Source: Parvularia atlantis
Lineage: Eukaryota; Opisthokonta; Rotosphaerida
Reading direction: 5' to 3'
Assembly: GCA_943704415.1 (NCBI GenBank)
Contig: CALSCO010002478.1
Location: 1-48,032 of the forward strand
Length of the DNA: 48,032 bases
The notes under the pieces are model-generated. The model ran no database searches. It saw only the letters and a list, made by a program, of their open reading frames with translations, and was not told the DNA's origin. A program made the position numbers and the translations under genes. Within the stretch, counting starts at the first letter, position 1, and every line of letters starts with the position of its first letter. Shown one piece after another: positions 1 through 10,600 of this stretch.

Positions 1-236
1 CAAAGGCTCTCTTCAAAGCCAAGCTCAATAAGATCCTGGCGGTGGCACCGCTTTTCAAAAACCAAGTCTTTGTTCGTCTACTACAACATCTTCTTTAACT
101 CAGTCAACGTCCTACATGGTCTTCTTCCTTCTCTTTGTCTCCGGCGAGGTTCCTCAAGGTTTTTCCTCCGTCAACCTGACTGGTTTCCTTGAGTGAGCCA
201 TGCCCTCTGTTTTCTGTCTTTCTCAATTCCATAATC

Positions 237-254
237 AACCCTAACCCTAACCCT
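237..254 (+). repeat. Interstitial telomere-like tract, (AACCCT)x3
   Basis: Three perfect tandem units of the vertebrate/protist-type telomere repeat (TTAGGG on the other strand) lie inside the LINE fragment, just before the YLG-like motif. This could be chance, a repair scar, or a sign of the element's insertion preference. Confidence 0.75.
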
Positions 255-285
255 TTTGTGTACCTGGGCGCCAATACAATATCAA

Positions 286-487
286 CCTCTGACCGCGCCT
301 CTGACCCCCCTGGTCGCGCGGTCGCGACCGCGACTATGTAATACCGTGGTATTTGAGCAGGGTATACATATAGGGGGTGGCGACCGCCTCTGACCGTGCT
401 TCTGACCCCCCTGGTAGCGCGGTCGCGACCGCGACTGTGTAATACCGTGGTATTTGAGCAGGGTTTACATATAGGTGTTGCAACCGT
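286..487 (+). repeat. Tandem duplication, two copies of ~101 bp with a 16-bp palindrome in each
   Basis: Copies run 286-386 and 387-487 with a handful of mismatches. Each holds the perfect palindrome CGCGGTCGCGACCGCG (317-332 and 418-433, exactly 101 bp apart), followed by an AT-richer segment with TAATACCGTGGTATT, itself an inverted repeat. It interrupts the LINE coding frame. Confidence 0.85.
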
Positions 488-1193
488 GCCATCTGCCGCC
501 TTCGAAAACCTCATCCCCAAGTACAAAGCTCTGCTCGGCGTGTGGTCTGGCCGTGATCTGAGCCTTACAGGCAAGGTCGTGGTCCTTCGTCATTTCGCTC
601 TACCACTCCTCGGCTATGTGGCGATGAACGTTCAGCCGACACAAGATCAAGTTCGCCAAGTTGAGCAGGCCACGCACACCTTTCTGTGGCGGGGCCGCCG
701 TGCAGTCGTGGACCACCAAGTTGCTATTGCGCCCAAGCAGCTTGGTGGTCTCGGTGCTCCGGACGTACTCCTATGGTTTACGGCACGGAACATCGTGTTC
801 TTCATTGACTTTGTCAACCAGCTCAACAAGCCCGACCCGCCGCTGTGGGCTCGTGTCCTGAGAGTGCAGCTACACCAGGCACTCGGTGTCCACGCCCAAG
901 TGCTGTTCACGACGGGCTTCGGCACTCGGCAGCTCCAAATTCGTCTTTCACGTCTTCCTGCAGCAGCACAAGCTGTGCACGACGCACGTCCGCTAAACGC
1001 GTCAATGATCAACGACATGCTGCATTTCCAGCTCAGCAAAGGCACATCGTTCGTTCATGTCCCTGGTGCCAACGCGACGTGCTCGTGGATGGCCGCATCT
1101 CTTGCAGTACGCAGACGCAATCCGCCGCACTTGCGTGATCAAACGTCCTATTCGCTTGCGACGCGGCATAATTTCGATGTCCATTTAGTTTAA

Positions 1194-1669
1194 CGTCAGA
1201 ATGTTCCAGACGCTAAGGATCTTATGACGTCACCCTGTATGTCATCTGCTGACGTCATAACAATGGCGAAGCGACGTCCGCGTCGCGTAGCAAGAACGTG
1301 CACGGCGCGTGTCGGCGGTGCGTCGGCGGTGCTGCACCGATGTGGGCAGTCGCAGCGCTGCAGTGGGGATAGTGGGGGAAGCGCCAAGCGCGACGAATGC
1401 GGCCGAGCGGGCAACGGCTCGGCCGAGTTGTGCGCCGCTCGCGTCGCCGGTGCTCGCGTCACCGCACTCTTGCCTGTGCCGCACCGCCCGCACCACGTGC
1501 GCTGTCCCACACCGCGCCGAAAGCGCACAGTCGCGCGCGCCGCACAACGGCCCGCGGAAAAAATAGGAGAGTGTCCTCCGTCTGCCAGAAACTGGCACCA
1601 TCAAAGCGTTTCGTCACGGCGGAGCTGCTGACGTCACGACAGGCTAGCCAATCATCACACGCGGGCTGA
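1194..1669. promoter_or_regulatory. Intergenic stretch with three TGACGTCA (CRE/ATF-type) palindromes and a CCAAT box
   Basis: No convincing coding exon was seen here. Perfect TGACGTCA octamers lie at 1225-1232, 1250-1257 and 1629-1636. A CCAAT sits at 1648-1652, 12 bp from the third octamer. CRE plus CCAAT is a classic promoter pairing in opisthokonts, but no gene with a 5' end facing these sites is obvious: the minus-strand gene on the right ends here, and the LINE fragment is on the left. Regulatory function is inference. Confidence 0.35.
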
Positions 1670-3996
1670 TCAGATTGAGCTTGAAAGCGCCGCGCTCACC
1701 TCTGCCGGGGACGGCAGCAGGGTAAAGTCTGCGCGGACGTGTGAGACGCGCGGGGCGTGGGCGCAGTTGCGATGGGGCGCACCGTCGTCGGGTTGGCCGA
1801 GGCCCTTTTGCGCGAGCAGCTGCGTTGCGCGAGCGTGAGTCCGCCCCCGCGCTCAACGTCCGCGCACGCAGCGCACTTACGTCAAGCGAGTCGACGACCT
1901 TCATCGCGCCGAGGCGGCCCGTGCCCGTGCCCATGCCGGTGCTCTTGATGCCCATGAGCGTGTGCTGCAGCGCGGCGCCCGCGGTTGAGCAGTGCCCGCG
2001 GGCAGACGGTCGCGCGACACGCACAAAGCTCGGCGAGCCCAGCGGCGAGCTCTCGAGCGACTCGGGCTTGTTAACCGACCCCTCGCCCGTGGCGGCCGCG
2101 CCCGTGCCGGTGCCGTCGGCGTCCGCGGCGTCGCTGAGCCGGTCGGCGAGGCCGAGCTGCTGCAGACGCAGCTGGCGGTACATGTGCTCCTGTGCGCGTG
2201 CGCATGAGCGAGCTTGTGCTGCACAAGCGTTGGCACGCACCATGTGGTCGTCCGAGTCTTCAAAGTCCTCCAGGTCGTCGATGTTGTACGACCCGCCCGA
2301 CGCGTTGAACGAGTCCTCGATCGTGAACTGGCTCGATTGCTGTGCACGCGCGCACGAGGGCGTCCGGGGTGAGCCTCCATGTGCGCATGCATGGCCTCCT
2401 GGCGCAGCGCACCGTCCAGTCGTCCATGTGGCTGTCCAGGTGGTGGTCGTCGTCGTCGTCCTCATCCTCGGCGTCATCGTCGCCGTCGTCATCCGCGCCG
2501 TCGTTGTCGACGTCCTCCTCCTCGTCCTCGTCATCGTTGTGCTCGCCGTCGTCGTCCCCCCCGTCCTCGTCGGCGTCCTCGTCGTCGTCGTTGTCGTTGT
2601 TCGGGCTGACGGGCGTGAGGATGTCGACGTGGCGGATGGCGACATACGGCGCAAATGACACCTACGGCGAAACGTTGAGCCGCGCGCGCAAGTGCGTGCG
2701 TGCCTGCGCGGCTGTGGCGCACCCTGACGGTCGTCTCGAGCGGCGTGCTGCGCGCGCCCTTGAGTGCTGAGCGCGGGCTACCCGTCGGGGTGACGCCGCG
2801 CACGGGCGAGTCGATCGTGCTGTCGGGCAGGCGCGGGCCGAGCGTGCCGAGGATCATGTCGAGCTCGTCGTCGAGGCTCGCCGTGCGCGTCAGCTGCGGC
2901 GTCGGCATCATCTGCGGCGCGTCGGTCGTCGGCGTCGCGATGTCGTCCTCGTCCTCGTCCGCATCCTTGTCTTTGTCGCCCTCGTCTTCCTCGCCCTCGT
3001 CGCCCTCGTCTTCCTCGCCCTCGTCGCCCTCGTCTTCGTCAACCACCCGCTCGTCGTCGGCCCGCTCGCCGCCCACATGTTCGCCGCCCACCGGCTCGCC
3101 GCCCACCGACTGAGCGGCGCGCGCGGTGCGCAGCGTTGCAGAGAGCTTCAGCACGCTCCCCGAGAGCTGGGACGCGACGGCATGGCGCGCGCCCAGCAGG
3201 CTCAGATGCACATGCTGCAGGAAGTGCACGAGGCCCGTCGACGCCGACAGGGTTGGCCGGGTGTGTAGCGCGGCGAGCCGCTGCGGGAGCTCGACCGAGG
3301 CTGTCCCCACATGCGCTCGCCCGTCGGCGTGCTGCACAGCGGCGTGCTGCACAGCGGCGTGCTGCACAGCGGCGTGCTGCGCGGCCAGCGTCGTCCACAC
3401 ACCGGGTGCCACCACCTGCGTCGCGCACGGACGTTGGGCGCGCACGACGCGCACAGACACACGCGCGCCCACGTTGCGCACCGGGAGCGCGGGCCTCGGC
3501 ATGGCGCCGTCAATCGCGTTAGCGAGCGCGCGGTCGCCCAGAGCCAGCAGCAGCCGCTCGTACCTGTGCGCACACGCGCGCCTCAGTCCTCCCGCGTGCA
3601 CGGCCGGAGGGGTGCCACACGCACCCGCGCCCGCTCGCTGCCGCCACATCCTCGACGCGCACGGACACCTCCAGCACGGCCCGCACGCGCGCCGCGACAT
3701 TGACGGCGTCCTGCAACCGCGGGCGCGCGGTTCAGCACACCCACGTGCACGCGCGTGCTCAGATGACGGCGCGCACGTCGGCCGCGTCCGGTGCGGCACC
3801 GAGGGGCGCGAGCAGGAAGCGGAGCGCCGCGCGCGCCGTGTCGCCGCCGTTGGCCACCGAGTGCTGCATGCGTTCACCGTTGGCCGCGCGAACGCGCCGC
3901 CGCCGCAGCAGCAGCAGCGCGCACCTCCTCCACAGGCCCCGGGAAGCCCAGCAGGCGCAAGGTTGTGGCGGCGGCCGCGCGGATCTGGCCGTCCAT
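1670..3996 (-). CDS. Hypothetical acidic, low-complexity multi-exon protein
   Basis: Start is the ATG at 3996 (M-D-G-Q-I-R-A). An Ala/Leu-rich N-terminal region reads ...LRLLGFPGPVEE, then after an intron HSVANGGDTARAALRFLL, and later YERLLLALGDRALANAIDGA. The middle carries four copies of a 15-bp repeat (AAVQH units). Two long Asp/Glu tracts follow (about 2940-3055 and 2440-2605), with TPTGSPRSALKG between them. The C-terminal part has QSSQFTIEDSFNASGG and EHMYRQLRLQQLGLADRL blocks. The last intron starts with a consensus GTAAGT, and the last exon ends at TGA 1670-1672. No known domain was recognised. Acidic tracts suggest a chromatin, scaffold or centrosomal protein, but that is a guess. 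It lies 135 bp downstream of SFM1 on the same strand. Exon boundaries in the first half are tentative. Confidence 0.6.
3325..3384 (-). repeat. 15-bp tandem coding repeat (about 4 copies)
   Basis: The unit AGCGGCGTGCTGCAC (plus strand) is repeated and encodes AAVQH pentapeptides inside the acidic hypothetical protein. The length is a multiple of three, so the frame is kept. Confidence 0.8.
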
Positions 3997-4131
3997 GGGT
4001 GCGCTCGGGGCGCGGCGCGCGCGCGGTGGTGCACCGGGGCTTCCGAGCGCGGAAAAAAAGTGCGGGTCTGGCCAGACCGCGTGGCCTCCTCTTCCCCTGG
4101 ACTACACACAGAGGCACGCGCGCACGGCCCT

Positions 4132-4908
4132 TCACCAAACCGGGTCGTCGGCCGAGGCGCGCCAGTGCTCGATCATGCCGTCGGGCAGGCGCGGTCGGCC
4201 TGCGCGAGACCGCAGTTGAGCAGTCCAGTCCGTGTTGACGCTTGGCGCGCACACGCACCGCTGGCCGGGTCGGCGAGGTACCGGAACGGCATCGAGACGT
4301 ACTCCTTGTCGGCAACCTGGATGTCGGGGTTGTCGGCGTACGGCAGGCTGTCGAGCGGGCGGGCGCGGACGACGACCTCGTGCGCGACGACCATCGCCGT
4401 GTCGGTCGTCATCTGGAGCGGCCCGAGGTGCCGGCGCGCGCAGCGCAAGATGTGTAGCTCGCGCGTGCGGTGCTTGGGCGGGTCGTCGCCGAGAATGCCG
4501 CCAAACAGGAACACGTCAAACAGGTCGGCGTCTGCACGCACGGGTGAGCGCGTGTTGACAATCGCGAGCAGCGGCATGCACCGCTCGGTCGCAGCGGCTC
4601 CTCCGCGAGCATGTCGAGCAGGCAGATCCGCCCAGGCTGCGGTACACACCGTCAGGCGCGATGGCAGCGGCAGGCAGGGCGCGGCGCACGTCAAACTCGT
4701 CCGCGAGCTCGGCGATCGGGCGCTCCTCGCATCGCACGCGCGGGTGCACGGCGCGCAGCGGCGCGGCCTTTGCGGGCGACAGGCGCGTAAACACGACCGC
4801 GTTCTCGCCCAGGTCGCGGATCATGCGCAGGTACTCGAGCCGCGTCCACTCGTTCAGCTCGACCTCGTCGTCCGCGTCGAGGAAGTGCTCGACCACGAAT
4901 CGCTTCAT
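4132..4908 (-). CDS. SFM1: SFM1-like SPOUT protein-arginine methyltransferase
   Basis: In yeast, Sfm1 (DUF431 family) uses SAM to methylate one arginine of ribosomal protein S3 (Rps3). Here the N-terminus MKRFVVEHF...LNEWTRLEYLRMIRDLG matches the family start. Splicing gives EFD-PGRICLLDMLAEEPL, then DADLFDVFLFGGILGDDPP, HRTRELHILR, RHLGPLQMTTDTAMV and KEYVSMPFRYLADPASG, ending RPRLPDGMIEHW and stop 4132-4134. The FGGILGD and GPxQMTTDTA blocks form the cofactor-binding knot of the family. Four exons with introns at 4637-4689, 4532-4581 and 4200-4257, all GTG(C/T)...CAG, restore the family frame exactly. Length is about 200 aa, usual for SFM1. The ATG is the only one fitting the conserved N-terminus. 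Confidence 0.9.
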
Positions 4909-5028
4909 GATTGTCGAAAAAGTGGTCGTCGTTTGTGCGCCTGGCCGTTGTTGGCGACCACTTACTTTACCCAGTCGGCCGCCGCGCTCAGTCGCACAGT
5001 CACGCAGTCACACGCGCCCTAGTCACAG

Positions 5029-6520
5029 TCACCCAGTCACACCGCCGCCACGCCGCAGTCGCCCGGTCTCGGGCAGGGAGCCGACGACCGGCTGAAGCAG
5101 GCGCTCGCTCTCGTCCCAGAGCTGGTGCGCGAGCGTCATGTCGCGGTGGCGCGGGTGCAGGTACACCTGCGACGTCGGTCAGCACACCAGACGCGGCCCA
5201 ACGCCGGCGCACCTGGCCCACGGCGCAGTCCGAGTGGTACTCGCCGCGCGTGGCGCGCGGGTCAAACGCGCAAAAGACGACCGTGCTTGCGCCCTGGGCC
5301 AGCGCGTTTCAGCCACGCGCGCACCCAACCGGCGCGCACACCTGCTGACACGACTTGAAGATGCCGAGCGATGGCACGTACTTGGTCAGGCCGTACGGGT
5401 CATACTCACGTGTGACGCCGCTCGTCGGGATCGTGCCCGGGTGCTGCCGCCGCGAGCACGCGCGTCAGCGGGTGAACGCAGCAGACGCACGGCGTCGGCG
5501 CACTAGCGAGAACGCCTCGAGTGGGACGCCGGCCGCCTGCGCACGCCGGTTGAGCTCCTGTGCGCGCCCCCGTCAGCCGCAGCAACCACAGGCCAAGCGC
5601 GCACGCACGCACCCGCGCGTGCAGGATCTGCGCAAACTTGGACTGTGCGTACGCGCCCTGGCGCACGTACGTCCGGCGCCCGTCCAGGTTGTCAAAGTCG
5701 ACGCCGGCGTCCGTCGCCTGCTGGCTCGCGCCCGACGACACGTTGACCACTCGCGCGGGCCGCTCCGCCGTCGCGCTCCTCAGTAGCAGCGGCAGCAGCA
5801 GCCACGTGAGGTAGAACGGCCCGAGAAAGTTGGTCGCTGCGCCGGGGTTCAGCGCGCGGCCCACATCGCACACACACACGCACGCGCGCGCTCACCCCAC
5901 TGCGTCTCAAACCCGTCCTGTGTGTACGACAGCGGGCAGCCCATGACGCCCGCGTTGTTGATCAGCACGTGCAGCGGCAGGCCGAGCTGCTCCATCGCTC
6001 GCGCAGCGGCGCTCACCGATCCCATCGACTGCGGCGCACGGCTGAGCCACAGCCACGTGCCACCGCGGCACGCACCGACACGTCTAGTCGCAGCAGGTGC
6101 ACCTTGACGCTCGCGTGCGCTGCCTGCAGCTCCTGCGCGACGTCGGCCCCGCGCTGCAGATCGCGCACGCCCAGGACGAGCTCGGCATCAAACGCAGCGA
6201 GCGCGCGCGCCGTCTCGAGCCCGATGCCGCTCCTGCACCTGCTGTGAGCAGGACGCAACGCTGACCAGCGCGCCACGCACGTTGCGCCGGTGATGAGCAC
6301 GACGCGCCCGCGAATGCGCTCGGCGTTGTCGCGCGCCACATCGAGCCCCGTCGCGCCGCTGCCGTATCCGCCCGGTCCCGGCAGGCCAAGCAGGTAGCGC
6401 GCGCCGAGGTGCACTGGCCGTGCGTGCACAATGAGGCCGACACGCGCCAGCACCGAATGCCCCGCCGCGCGCACCCTCGCGCGGGATCGACCCCGGCCAC
6501 GACTTTGGCCACGACGCCAT
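5029..6520 (-). CDS. Short-chain dehydrogenase/reductase, retinol dehydrogenase / WWOX-like
   Basis: NAD(P)-dependent oxidoreductase of the classical SDR family. After splicing, the cofactor motif reads RVVLITGAT-SGIGLETARAL (TGxxxGIG), with an intron inside it. Then come LHVLINNAGVMG (NNAG), FETQWATNFLGPFYLTWLLLP, ARVVNVSSGAS (catalytic Ser), GAYAQSKFAQILHA (YxxxK), ELNRRAQAAGV and HPGTIPTSGVTREYDPYG. The C-terminus GASTVVFCAFDP...GEYHSDCAVGQ and LWDESERLLQPVV is typical of RDH/WWOX-type SDRs. The start at 6520 (MASWPKSWPG) is joined by a phase-1 intron to VHLGARYLLGLPG. Introns are about 45-65 nt. Substrate is unknown; steroid or retinoid-like is family knowledge only. It starts 37 bp after the stop of the WW-domain gene upstream, which recalls WWOX, where WW domains and an SDR sit in one protein. 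Confidence 0.85.
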
Positions 6521-6557
6521 CACACAAGACAACTCTTTCGCTTGCGCACGGCGCCGT

Positions 6558-7464
6558 TCACATCAGCGCCTGACCGCAGCTGCCGCAGAACTTGGTGCCG
6601 GGCACGGTCTCGGCGCCGCAGCGCGAGCAGTAGCGCGCGCCCGTGGCATGCTCGGTGCCGTTCGGAGGGAGCTGGCGCGAGGGCTCCTGCACGTGCTGCG
6701 GCTGCGGCTGGCGCGGTTGCCGGTCAGGCTGATGATATTCGCCATCGGCGCGGGGCGTGCGCACCTGGCGCGGGTCCGTCCACGTCGTCGTCTTGGTCTG
6801 GTGGTTGATGAAAAACACGCGGCCGTCCGTGTTCATGCGCGCTTCCCAGCCGTACGGCAGCGGCGGGCCCTGGCGCGCGCGCAGCAGCATATCAGCCCAC
6901 GGAGTAATTTTCGCGTGCGCGTGGGGGGGATTGTCGACGCACGTCCAGCTGCACCGCATGCGGCGCAGGCGTGGGCTGCTGTATTGTTGTCGTCATCGGG
7001 GTGAGATCGCGCTTGGGTCATCCACGCGCGCGCTCTCGTACGCACCACCGAGTGCGTCGTCTGCGTCGTGCGCGTCGTCGTGACGGTCGGCTGCGGCGCG
7101 TACACGGGCGTCGTCGTCTGGTAGTAGACCTGCTGCTGCGGGACCGCCGAGACAATCACGGGCGCGGGCGGAGCTGTGATCGCCGCTCTCGGTCAGCCGT
7201 GCTGCCCTCCCGCGCCCCGCACGCACGCACGCACCCACGACGGCGACCGGCACCGTGACGACATGGTGCGACGGCGCCGACAGCGCCGCACCCATCGCGA
7301 GGCCCTGGTCACGGGTCCATCTCAGCGGTGTGTTTTTCCCCCAGCCCAATTTTACGCACCACGCCGAGGCCGAGCGCCGCGCCGCCGTGGTGGCCGTGGT
7401 GGCCGTGGTGGCCGGAGAAGCCGTGGTGGCCGGAGAAGCCGTGGTGGCCGTGGTGGAACGGCAT
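6558..7464 (-). CDS. His/Gly-rich WW-domain protein with C-terminal zinc ribbon
   Basis: The start at 7464 gives [10 protein letters not shown] then repeated [12 protein letters not shown] units. The following exons encode [22 protein letters not shown], a Gln/Thr/Pro-rich stretch ([19 protein letters not shown]) and a single complete WW domain: [20 protein letters not shown] continuing [14 protein letters not shown], with both Trp residues. After a Pro/Gln linker it ends with a zinc ribbon, [21 protein letters not shown], of the CxxC-x(n)-CxxC type, then QALM and stop 6558-6560. WW domains bind Pro-rich ligands; the ribbon resembles zinc-ribbon adaptor tails found in many protists. The His-rich N-terminus may bind metals (inference). 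Five introns are read. It is divergent from the myosin gene and immediately upstream of the SDR gene. Confidence 0.8.
7386..7461 (-). repeat. Short tandem coding repeats giving HHGFSG / HHG
   Basis: The plus-strand unit GTGGTGGCCGGAGAAGCC is repeated with shorter GTGGTGGCC units. It encodes the His-Gly N-terminal repeats of the WW-domain protein. Confidence 0.8.
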
Positions 7465-7621
7465 GCTTGCTTTTGGCGAGGAGGGGCGAGGAGAAGCGGC
7501 GGGGACTGAAGTGACGATGAGTAGTTCCCCAGAACTGCCTGGTAACGGCCGCGCGGGCCAATCGCAGGCGCGTTGCCGTGCACCCAATTCGATCACAACA
7601 ACAACGCACTGTGCCCCGACC
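7465..7621. promoter_or_regulatory. Putative bidirectional promoter between the WW-domain gene and the myosin gene
   Basis: The two genes are divergently transcribed with start codons about 157 bp apart (or 52 bp if the myosin begins at the in-frame ATG at 7517). No TATA box is visible. The function follows from gene orientation only. Confidence 0.4.
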
Positions 7622-10600
7622 ATGCGCACGAGCAGCGCGGCGTCCCTGCCGCCGCCGCTATCGCCGCGCGGGGTCGGGCAGGAGGACATGATCCTTCTCG
7701 ACCTGCTCTCGGAGGAGGCCATCCTTGAGAACCTGGAGCTGCGCTACCAGCACAGCCTCATCTACGTGCGTTCCACACCCGCACGCACTCGCGCCCCGTC
7801 GACAACGCGCGCGCGCCCCTGCGCCAGACCTACGTCGGCTCGATCCTCGTCTGCGTCAACCCGTACGAGCCGCTCGCCATCTACGGCGACGACCTGCTGC
7901 GCACGTACCACAGTGCGTGCGCCGCAAACGTCGGCCCGCCCTCACCGACGCGGCCGGGGTGGACAGCCTCGCGCCTCTCGGACCTGCCGCCGCACATCTT
8001 CGCCATCGCCGACGAGGCGCACTACGCCATGCTCAAGCGACGCGCGAACCAGTGCATCCTCATCAGCGGCGAGTCGGGCGCGGGCAAGACCGAGTCGACC
8101 AAGCTGCTGCTGCAGGCACGCACCTTTGCGTGCGCGCGGCCCGCTCGCTCCCTCGCCCTCACGCCGCGTCGCCCAGGCGCTCACGTCGCTCAGCCAGTCG
8201 CACCAGTGGATCGAGGAGCAGATCATCGAGGCCAACATCGTGCTCGAGGCATTCGGCAACGCCAAGACGCTGCGCAACGACAACTCGTCGCGTTTCGTGC
8301 GTCTCCCGCGCGCGCGCGCGCGCGTCCATGCAGCCAACGCCCCCCTTGACTCACGCGCACGCGCGCGCGCGTGTGCCGCACAGGGCAAGTACGTCTCGGT
8401 GCAGTTTGACAACAACGGCAAGGTGCTCGGTGCGCGCATCCTCAACTACCTGCTCGAGAAGGTGCGCGCGCCCAACCGCCGATCGCACGTGCGCTCAACC
8501 CGGTGCGCTGCTCAGTCGCGCGTGACGAGCGTGCCCAAGAACGAGCGCAACTTCCACGTCTTCTACCAGCTGCTGCGTGGCGCGTCGGCCGAGGAGCGCT
8601 GTGCGTGTGCTGCCACCACACAGCCGTCTTGCCTGACGGCCGCGTCTCGCAGCGGCCTACGCACTGCGCAGCGAGTCCGACTACCAGTACATCAAGGACT
8701 CGTCCGCCGTGGCCGTCGCGCGCGACATCAGCGACGCCAAGAACTTTCTACACCTCAAGGTGCGTTGCGGCCTGAGCCGCCCGCGTGCTCATGCCCGCGG
8801 CAGACGTCCCTGCAGGTGGTCGGCTTCAGCGACGCTGAGATGCGCACCGTGATGTGCACGCTCTCGGCCGTGCTGCTCATGGGCAACATCTCCTTCGCGA
8901 CGGTCGACGGCGCCAAGGCCTCCGACGCGCCCACGCTCACCGTGTCGTCCGCGCCTGACGGTGCGCCCAGGCGCTCGAGCTCGCGCGCATTGCACGCTCA
9001 TCGCCGGCCGCGCAGTGCTCAGCAACGTCGCGTTCCTGCTCGGCCTCGACGCCAGGGACCTGCAGACGGCGCTCACGCGTCGCATCACCGTCGCGCGTAA
9101 CGAGTCCATCGCCACCACGCTCACGCTCGACAAGGCCATCGAGGTGCGCACGTCGCCCGATAACTCGACCGCTCGCTCACTGCGCCACCGCCAGACGCGC
9201 GACGCGCTCGCCAAGAGCATCTACGGTGGCCTGTTCAAGTGGATTGTCGCGCAGACCAACTGGCGCATCGCCGCGGCCAGCAAAATTGAGACGTTCGTAG
9301 CGCCCCAGCGCCGCCCGGCCAGCGCGACGCCCGCTCACGCTCGGCCGGCAGGCTAACGACCGCCGGCTCGATCGGCGTGCTCGACATCTTTGGCTTTGAG
9401 AACTTTGAGGCGTGTCGTGCGCTCGTCGCCGTAAATGAAACGCGCTCGAAATGCTGATGCGCGCGTGCGTTGCGCAGACCAACTCGTTTGAGCAGTTTTG
9501 CATCAACTACGCCAACGAGCAGCTGCAGCAGTACTTCAACAAGTGCGTGCGCTGCCCGCTGCCGCCCTGCGCGCGCTCACGCTTCCTATTCCCCTTGCCA
9601 CCGCCAGGTTCATCTTTGTGAACGAGCAGCAAGAGTACCAGCGCGAGGGCATCTCTTGGTCCAAGGTCAACTTTCACGACAACCAGGCCTGCCTCGAGTT
9701 GTTTGTGAGAGTGCGCGCGACGTGGCGGAGGCGCGCCCTCAGCCGCTGAACCGCGCGCCGCGCACTCCGCAGAAACACTCGGGCCTGCTCGCGATCATCG
9801 ACGAGGAGAGCGGCCTCGTCAACGCCACCGACAAGACCCTCGTTGACAAGTTCCACGCCAACAACCAGAAGCACGCGCACTACCGCTTCCTCAAGACTGC
9901 GGCCGACACGCAGTTTGGCATCGCGCACTACGCCGGCGAGGTGCGGCGCACGCTCGCTCGCGCCGCCGTCGCCCCGCCGTCGTTGACCGCATGTGCGTGC
10001 TGCTCGTCAGGTCGTGTACAAGATCACCGGCTTTCTCAGCCGCAACCGCGACGCGCTCAATCCCGACTTGGCCACGCTCATGGCCTCGTCCAAGAACCCG
10101 GTCATGGCCAACGTCTTTGCCGAGATGCTCCCGACCGAGGCCTCGTCCAAGGTGGGTGCGGCGCCGGCAACTGCCCCATCGCGCCTGCTCACCGTGCGAC
10201 CGCAGGACAAGAACGGCAAGATGACTGTGCGCAGCCTGCGCAAGGCCCTGCACCAGATCGGCGTCACGGCGCAGTTCCAGGTGCGCGGCCCGCTCCCGCG
10301 ACTTGACGTAAACTGAAACGCAACACGCGGGCGTGGCAGGAATCGCTTGACCAGCTCATGGCCATGCTCGACTCGGCCTCGCCGCACTTTATCCGCTGCA
10401 TCAAGCCCAACGAGACCAAGCAGCCGCGGAGCTTTGACCGTGCCTTTGTGATGACGCAGGTGTGCCGTGCGACGTGCGCGCTTGCAACGCTCAATCCGGC
10501 TCATGCGCCCGCGCAGCTGCGGTACACCGGCCTGCTCGAGACCGTGCGCATCCGCAAGCTCGGCTTTGCCGTGCGCGTGCCCTACGCCGCGTTTATCGAC

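Larger units (their letters stand above)
1..1193 (+). mobile_element. Decayed non-LTR (LINE) retrotransposon, 3' part of the reverse transcriptase ORF
   Basis: An open stretch (396-1193) encodes the region after the RT catalytic core seen in many LINE ORF2 proteins. It has W-S-G-R-D-L-S-L-T-G-K, then a P-L-L-G-Y segment, a T-F-L-W-R-G-R motif, and the G-G-L-G-A-P motif followed by A-R-N. Upstream, near 260-280 in another phase, a V-Y-L-G motif resembles the RT thumb YLG. It is separated from the rest by a 101-bp duplication and stop codons, and the left edge is cut by the window. The region looks less GC-rich than its neighbours. No intact catalytic YxDD block, endonuclease or poly-A tail was found, so this is a fragment. 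LINE origin is inferred from motif order; the clade cannot be assigned. Confidence 0.7.

Noticed and set aside
286-487. The 101-bp duplication as the start of a CRISPR array
   Set aside because: Only two direct adjacent copies with no spacers, in a eukaryotic LINE context.
1741-2658. Plus-strand frame rich in Val (VVVVVVLILG) that could look like membrane segments
   Set aside because: It is the antisense of an Asp/Glu-rich GAC/GAG tract in the minus-strand acidic protein.
4636-4660. An apparent frameshift in SFM1 between DGVYRSLGG and the conserved ICLLD block
   Set aside because: A 53-nt intron (4637-4689) with normal GTG...CAG ends gives EFD-PGRICLLD, the family consensus, so no frameshift is needed.
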